Origin: Streptomyces sp. ALI-76-A
GTDB taxonomy: Bacteria > Actinomycetota > Actinomycetes > Streptomycetales > Streptomycetaceae
DNA length: 64,000 bases
NCBI RefSeq assembly: GCF_030287445.1
Contig: NZ_JASVWB010000002.1
Coordinates: 3,534,001 to 3,598,000, forward strand
Reading direction: 5' to 3'
Shown: positions 61,946-64,000 of the stretch, piece after piece
Numbering within the stretch: the stretch's first letter is position 1
Layout of the letters: every line of letters starts with the position of its first letter
Program-made: the position numbers and the translations under genes
Notes under the pieces: generated by a model
Seen by the model: only the letters and a program-made list of their open reading frames with translations
What the model was told of the DNA's origin: nothing
Database searches by the model: none

Positions 61946-62445
61946 CGCACAACCAGGAGATCGGCCCGAAGTTCCACCCGGAGCTCACCCCTCCGCTGGA
62001 GGAACTGGAGGCGCAGGAACGCCGTCTGGTCTTCCGACAGTTCACCTACGACGACGCCTGGGCCCTGGGCTCCCTCCTCGTCGACCTGGCCCGGGAACGC
62101 CAGGCGCCCGTGGCCATCGACATCCACCGCGCCGGCCAGCAGCTCTTCCACGCGGCCCTGCCCGGCTCGGCCCCCGACAACGACGCCTGGATCGCCCGCA
62201 AGCGCCGGGTGGTGGAGCGCTACGGCTCCGCCTCCTACCTGGTCGGCGCCCAGTTCCGCGCCAAGGGCACGACGTTCGAGGAGTCCTCGCGGCTGGACCC
62301 GGACGTGTACGCGGCCCATGGCGGCTCGTTCCCGATCACGGTCGAGGGCGTGGGCGTGATCGGCGCGGTGACCGTCTCCGGGCTGCCGCAGTTGCAGGAC
62401 CACCGGTTCGTCGTGGAGGCGTTGGAGCAGTTCCTGGGACTCTGA
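61942..62445 (+). CDS. HbpS-like / UPF0303-type heme-degrading-domain protein
   Basis: 167 residues from the GTG at 61942, overlapping the oxidoreductase stop. Single HbpS/YbjQ-like domain: FTYDDAWALGSLLVDLARERQAPVAIDIHRAGQQLFHAALPGS, then SYLVGAQFRAKG and GGSFPITVEGVGVIGAVTVSGLPQLQDH. Such proteins bind heme or small ligands, or are of unknown role in sugar operons. Cytoplasmic, no signal peptide. Confidence 0.85.
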   Translation: MTHNQEIGPKFHPELTPPLEELEAQERRLVFRQFTYDDAWALGSLLVDLARERQAPVAIDIHRAGQQLFHAALPGSAPDNDAWIARKRRVVERYGSASYLVGAQFRAKGTTFEESSRLDPDVYAAHGGSFPITVEGVGVIGAVTVSGLPQLQDHRFVVEALEQFLGL

Positions 62446-62513
62446 GGGAAGATCCCGGCGCGTCCTCCGGTTGGCACCGCTGTACAGCCCGCCGACCGGA
62501 GGAGCCGAACCCC

Positions 62514-63380
62514 ATGAGCGACGCCTTGAAGGAATCCATCGGCCGGTACGGCGTCTGGAGCGTCGGCCTGCGTTCCGAGGACCCGGCCCGGCGCGATGAA
62601 CTGACCGAGTCCGCCGCCGAGTTGGAGCAGCTCGGGTACGGCGCGATCTGGCTGGGCGGCAACAGCTCCGTCGGCAACGCCGTACCGCTCGTCGAGGCGA
62701 CCTCGCGGATCGTCGTCGGCACCAGCATCCAGAGCATCTGGCAGCACGGGGCCGCCGACACCGCGGCCGGCATCGCCGCGCTGGAGGCCACGCACCCCGG
62801 CCGCTTCGCCCTCGGCCTCGGGGTCAGCCACGCCAAGCGCGCGGAGCAGTACCGCCGCCCCTACTCCGCCCTGGTCGCCCACCTCGACGCCCTGGACGCG
62901 GCGGGACTCGCGGCGGACCGCCGGCTCCTGGCGGCCCTCGGCCCCAAGAGCCTGGAGCTGGCCCGGGACCGCTCCGCCGGCTCGATCCCGTACCTGGTCA
63001 CCCCGGAGCACACCGCGCGGGCCCGCGAGATCCTGGGCCGAGCCCCGCTCCTGGCCCCTGAGCTGGCGGTGGTCCTGGAGACAGACCCGGCCCGCGCCCG
63101 CGCCCTGGCCCGCGAGTTCCTCGCCCCGTACCTCGCGCTGCCGAACTACACCAACAACTTCCTGCGCGACGGCTTCACCGAGGACGACCTGGCGGACGGC
63201 GGCAGCGACCGCCTGGTGGACGCCGTGTTCGCGTGGGGCGGGGAGAGCCGCGTCCGGGAGCGGATCGACGCGTACTTCGCGGCGGGCGCGGACCATGTGG
63301 CGCTTCAGGTGGTGGACGGGAACGCCCGGGAGACGCTGCCGCGGGAGGCGTGGCAGCGGCTGGCCGCGCTGCTGGTGTGA
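62514..63380 (+). CDS. F420-dependent LLM-class oxidoreductase (TIGR03620-like)
   Basis: 288 residues. Short luciferase-like TIM barrel: YGVWSVGLRSEDPARRDEL, LEQLGYGAIWLGGNSS, RIVVGTSIQSIWQHGAADTA, HPGRFALGLGVSHAKRAEQYRRPY and ADHVALQVVDGN near the end. Actinobacterial members use reduced F420 to act on unknown organic substrates. The ATG follows GGAGGAGC. A perfect hairpin at 63404-63448 separates it from the convergent hydrolase gene. Confidence 0.9.
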   Translation: MSDALKESIGRYGVWSVGLRSEDPARRDELTESAAELEQLGYGAIWLGGNSSVGNAVPLVEATSRIVVGTSIQSIWQHGAADTAAGIAALEATHPGRFALGLGVSHAKRAEQYRRPYSALVAHLDALDAAGLAADRRLLAALGPKSLELARDRSAGSIPYLVTPEHTARAREILGRAPLLAPELAVVLETDPARARALAREFLAPYLALPNYTNNFLRDGFTEDDLADGGSDRLVDAVFAWGGESRVRERIDAYFAAGADHVALQVVDGNARETLPREAWQRLAALLV

Positions 63381-63403
63381 GGTGACGCCCTGGGCCGGGG
63401 GAA

Positions 63404-63448
63404 CCGCGGCGGGTCCCGGCGGCCCGTGGCCGCCGGGACCCGCCGCGG
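63404..63448. terminator. bidirectional terminator
   Basis: CCGCGGCGGGTCCCGGCGGC and its exact 20 bp complement flank the loop CCGTG, between two convergent genes. Confidence 0.92.
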
Positions 63449-63459
63449 CTCCCCGCCCC

Positions 63460-64000
63460 TCAGGCGTCCTTGAACTCCTGCCGCTGCCTGCCGAGCCCCT
63501 CGATCTCCAGCTCGACCACGTCCCCGGCCCGCAGGTACGGCTTCGGCTCGGGTGCCCCGAACGCCACCCCCGCCGGCGTCCCGGTGTTGATCACGTCACC
63601 GGGATACAGGGTCATGAACTGGCTGACGTAGCGCACCACTTCCGCCACCGGGAAGATCTGCTCCGCGGTCGTCCCGTCCTGCTTCAGCTCGCCGTTGACC
63701 CACAGCCGCAGGGACAGGTGCTGCGGATCGGGCACCTCGTCCGCCGTCACCAGCCACGGTCCCAGGGGGCTGAAGGTCTCGCAGTTCTTCCCCTTGTCCC
63801 AGGTCCCGCCCCGCTCCATCTGGAACTCCCGCTCGGACACGTCGTGCGCCACCGCGTATCCGGCGACACAGCCCAACGCCTCCTCGACGGACTCGCAGTA
63901 CCGGGCCGTACGCCCGATGACGACCGCCAGCTCCACCTCCCAGTCGGTCTTCGCGGACCGGCGGGGGACCAGCACGGTGTCGTAGGGCCCGACCACCGTG
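63460..64000 (-). CDS. fumarylacetoacetate-hydrolase-family protein (partial, N-terminus outside window)
   Basis: C-terminal ~180 residues of a FAH-family hydrolase, the frame continuing past 64000. Metal-site and core motifs are present: KTDWEVELAVVIGRTARY (Glu ligands), GYAVAHDVSEREFQ, GKNCETFSPLGPWLV, NTGTPAGVAFGAPEPKPYL and GDVVELEIEGLG. Family members cleave C-C bonds in beta-diketo acids or isomerise and decarboxylate aromatic catabolites such as HpcE substrates. The specific reaction is not set by this fragment. A GTG at 63996 is in frame but is unlikely to be the true start, since the conserved N-terminal half is missing. Confidence 0.88.
   Translation of the reverse strand, partial: TVVGPYDTVLVPRRSAKTDWEVELAVVIGRTARYCESVEEALGCVAGYAVAHDVSEREFQMERGGTWDKGKNCETFSPLGPWLVTADEVPDPQHLSLRLWVNGELKQDGTTAEQIFPVAEVVRYVSQFMTLYPGDVINTGTPAGVAFGAPEPKPYLRAGDVVELEIEGLGRQRQEFKDA

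Overview
This is a high-GC actinobacterial chromosome segment, almost certainly from a Streptomyces. The evidence is the very high GC content, frequent GTG/TTG starts, the adpA gene with an in-frame TTA (bldA-dependent) codon, cebR-cebEFG-bglC, cdgA and the cslA-glxA locus. From memory, the gene order matches the conserved core of the S. coelicolor chromosome around SCO2788-SCO2848. No insertion sequence, integrase, prophage or CRISPR array is visible.

Layout. 1-7.4 kb: a Tat-exported metallophosphoesterase (cut by the left edge), a small conserved protein, glmS, a universal stress protein, a small membrane protein, the developmental regulator adpA, oligoribonuclease orn and tRNA-His. 7.4-14.8 kb: an acetyltransferase, a small membrane protein, then the cellobiose/cellotriose regulon: CebR repressor, CebEFG importer and BglC beta-glucosidase, with two CebR boxes. 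15-22.6 kb: a two-component system, a small anchored protein, a spermidine-synthase-like protein, a small hypothetical protein, a TPR regulator, a histidine phosphatase and a PAP2 phosphatase. 22.5-26.8 kb: the most interesting unassigned unit, a three-gene block encoding a Cas4/Dna2/AddB-like PD-(D/E)XK nuclease with four cysteines placed as in iron-staple nucleases, an unrecognised 529-residue protein and an SF1-type helicase. 27-36.4 kb: small hypothetical proteins, tRNA-Lys copy 1, secreted proteins (DUF4232 lipoprotein, GDSL lipase), an ECF sigma factor, an M6 protease, the c-di-GMP enzyme cdgA and a luciferase-like oxidoreductase.

36.4-37.14 kb is a non-coding block of about eleven degenerate 32-39 bp repeats followed by three near-identical 111 bp repeats. 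37.1-46 kb is an uptake and catabolic cluster: two maleate-isomerase/EutA-like paralogues, a D-2-hydroxyacid dehydrogenase, an amidase, a DUF3830 protein, an ectoine/hydroxyectoine-type ABC importer (ehuBCDA) and an IclR regulator. 46.1-56 kb contains tRNA-Lys copies 2 and 3 around a DUF3592 membrane protein, an AA10 lytic polysaccharide monooxygenase with a DasR-like site, an SPFH-type protein and an NlpC/P60 hydrolase. It then has the cslA-glxA pair that makes the hyphal-tip glycan, facing the GH6 endoglucanase cslZ. 56.4-64 kb: a class F sortase with a partner protein, a HAD phosphatase, an LARTG-anchored surface protein, a ROK regulator divergent from a Gfo/Idh oxidoreductase across a 27 bp operator-like palindrome, an HbpS-like protein, a second luciferase-like oxidoreductase and a fumarylacetoacetate hydrolase cut by the right edge.

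Taken together the segment links polysaccharide sensing (CebR, probable DasR site) with development (AdpA, CdgA) and tip-wall assembly (CslA, GlxA, LPMO, NlpC/P60). Gene names rest on motif and synteny recognition only; no database search was run.
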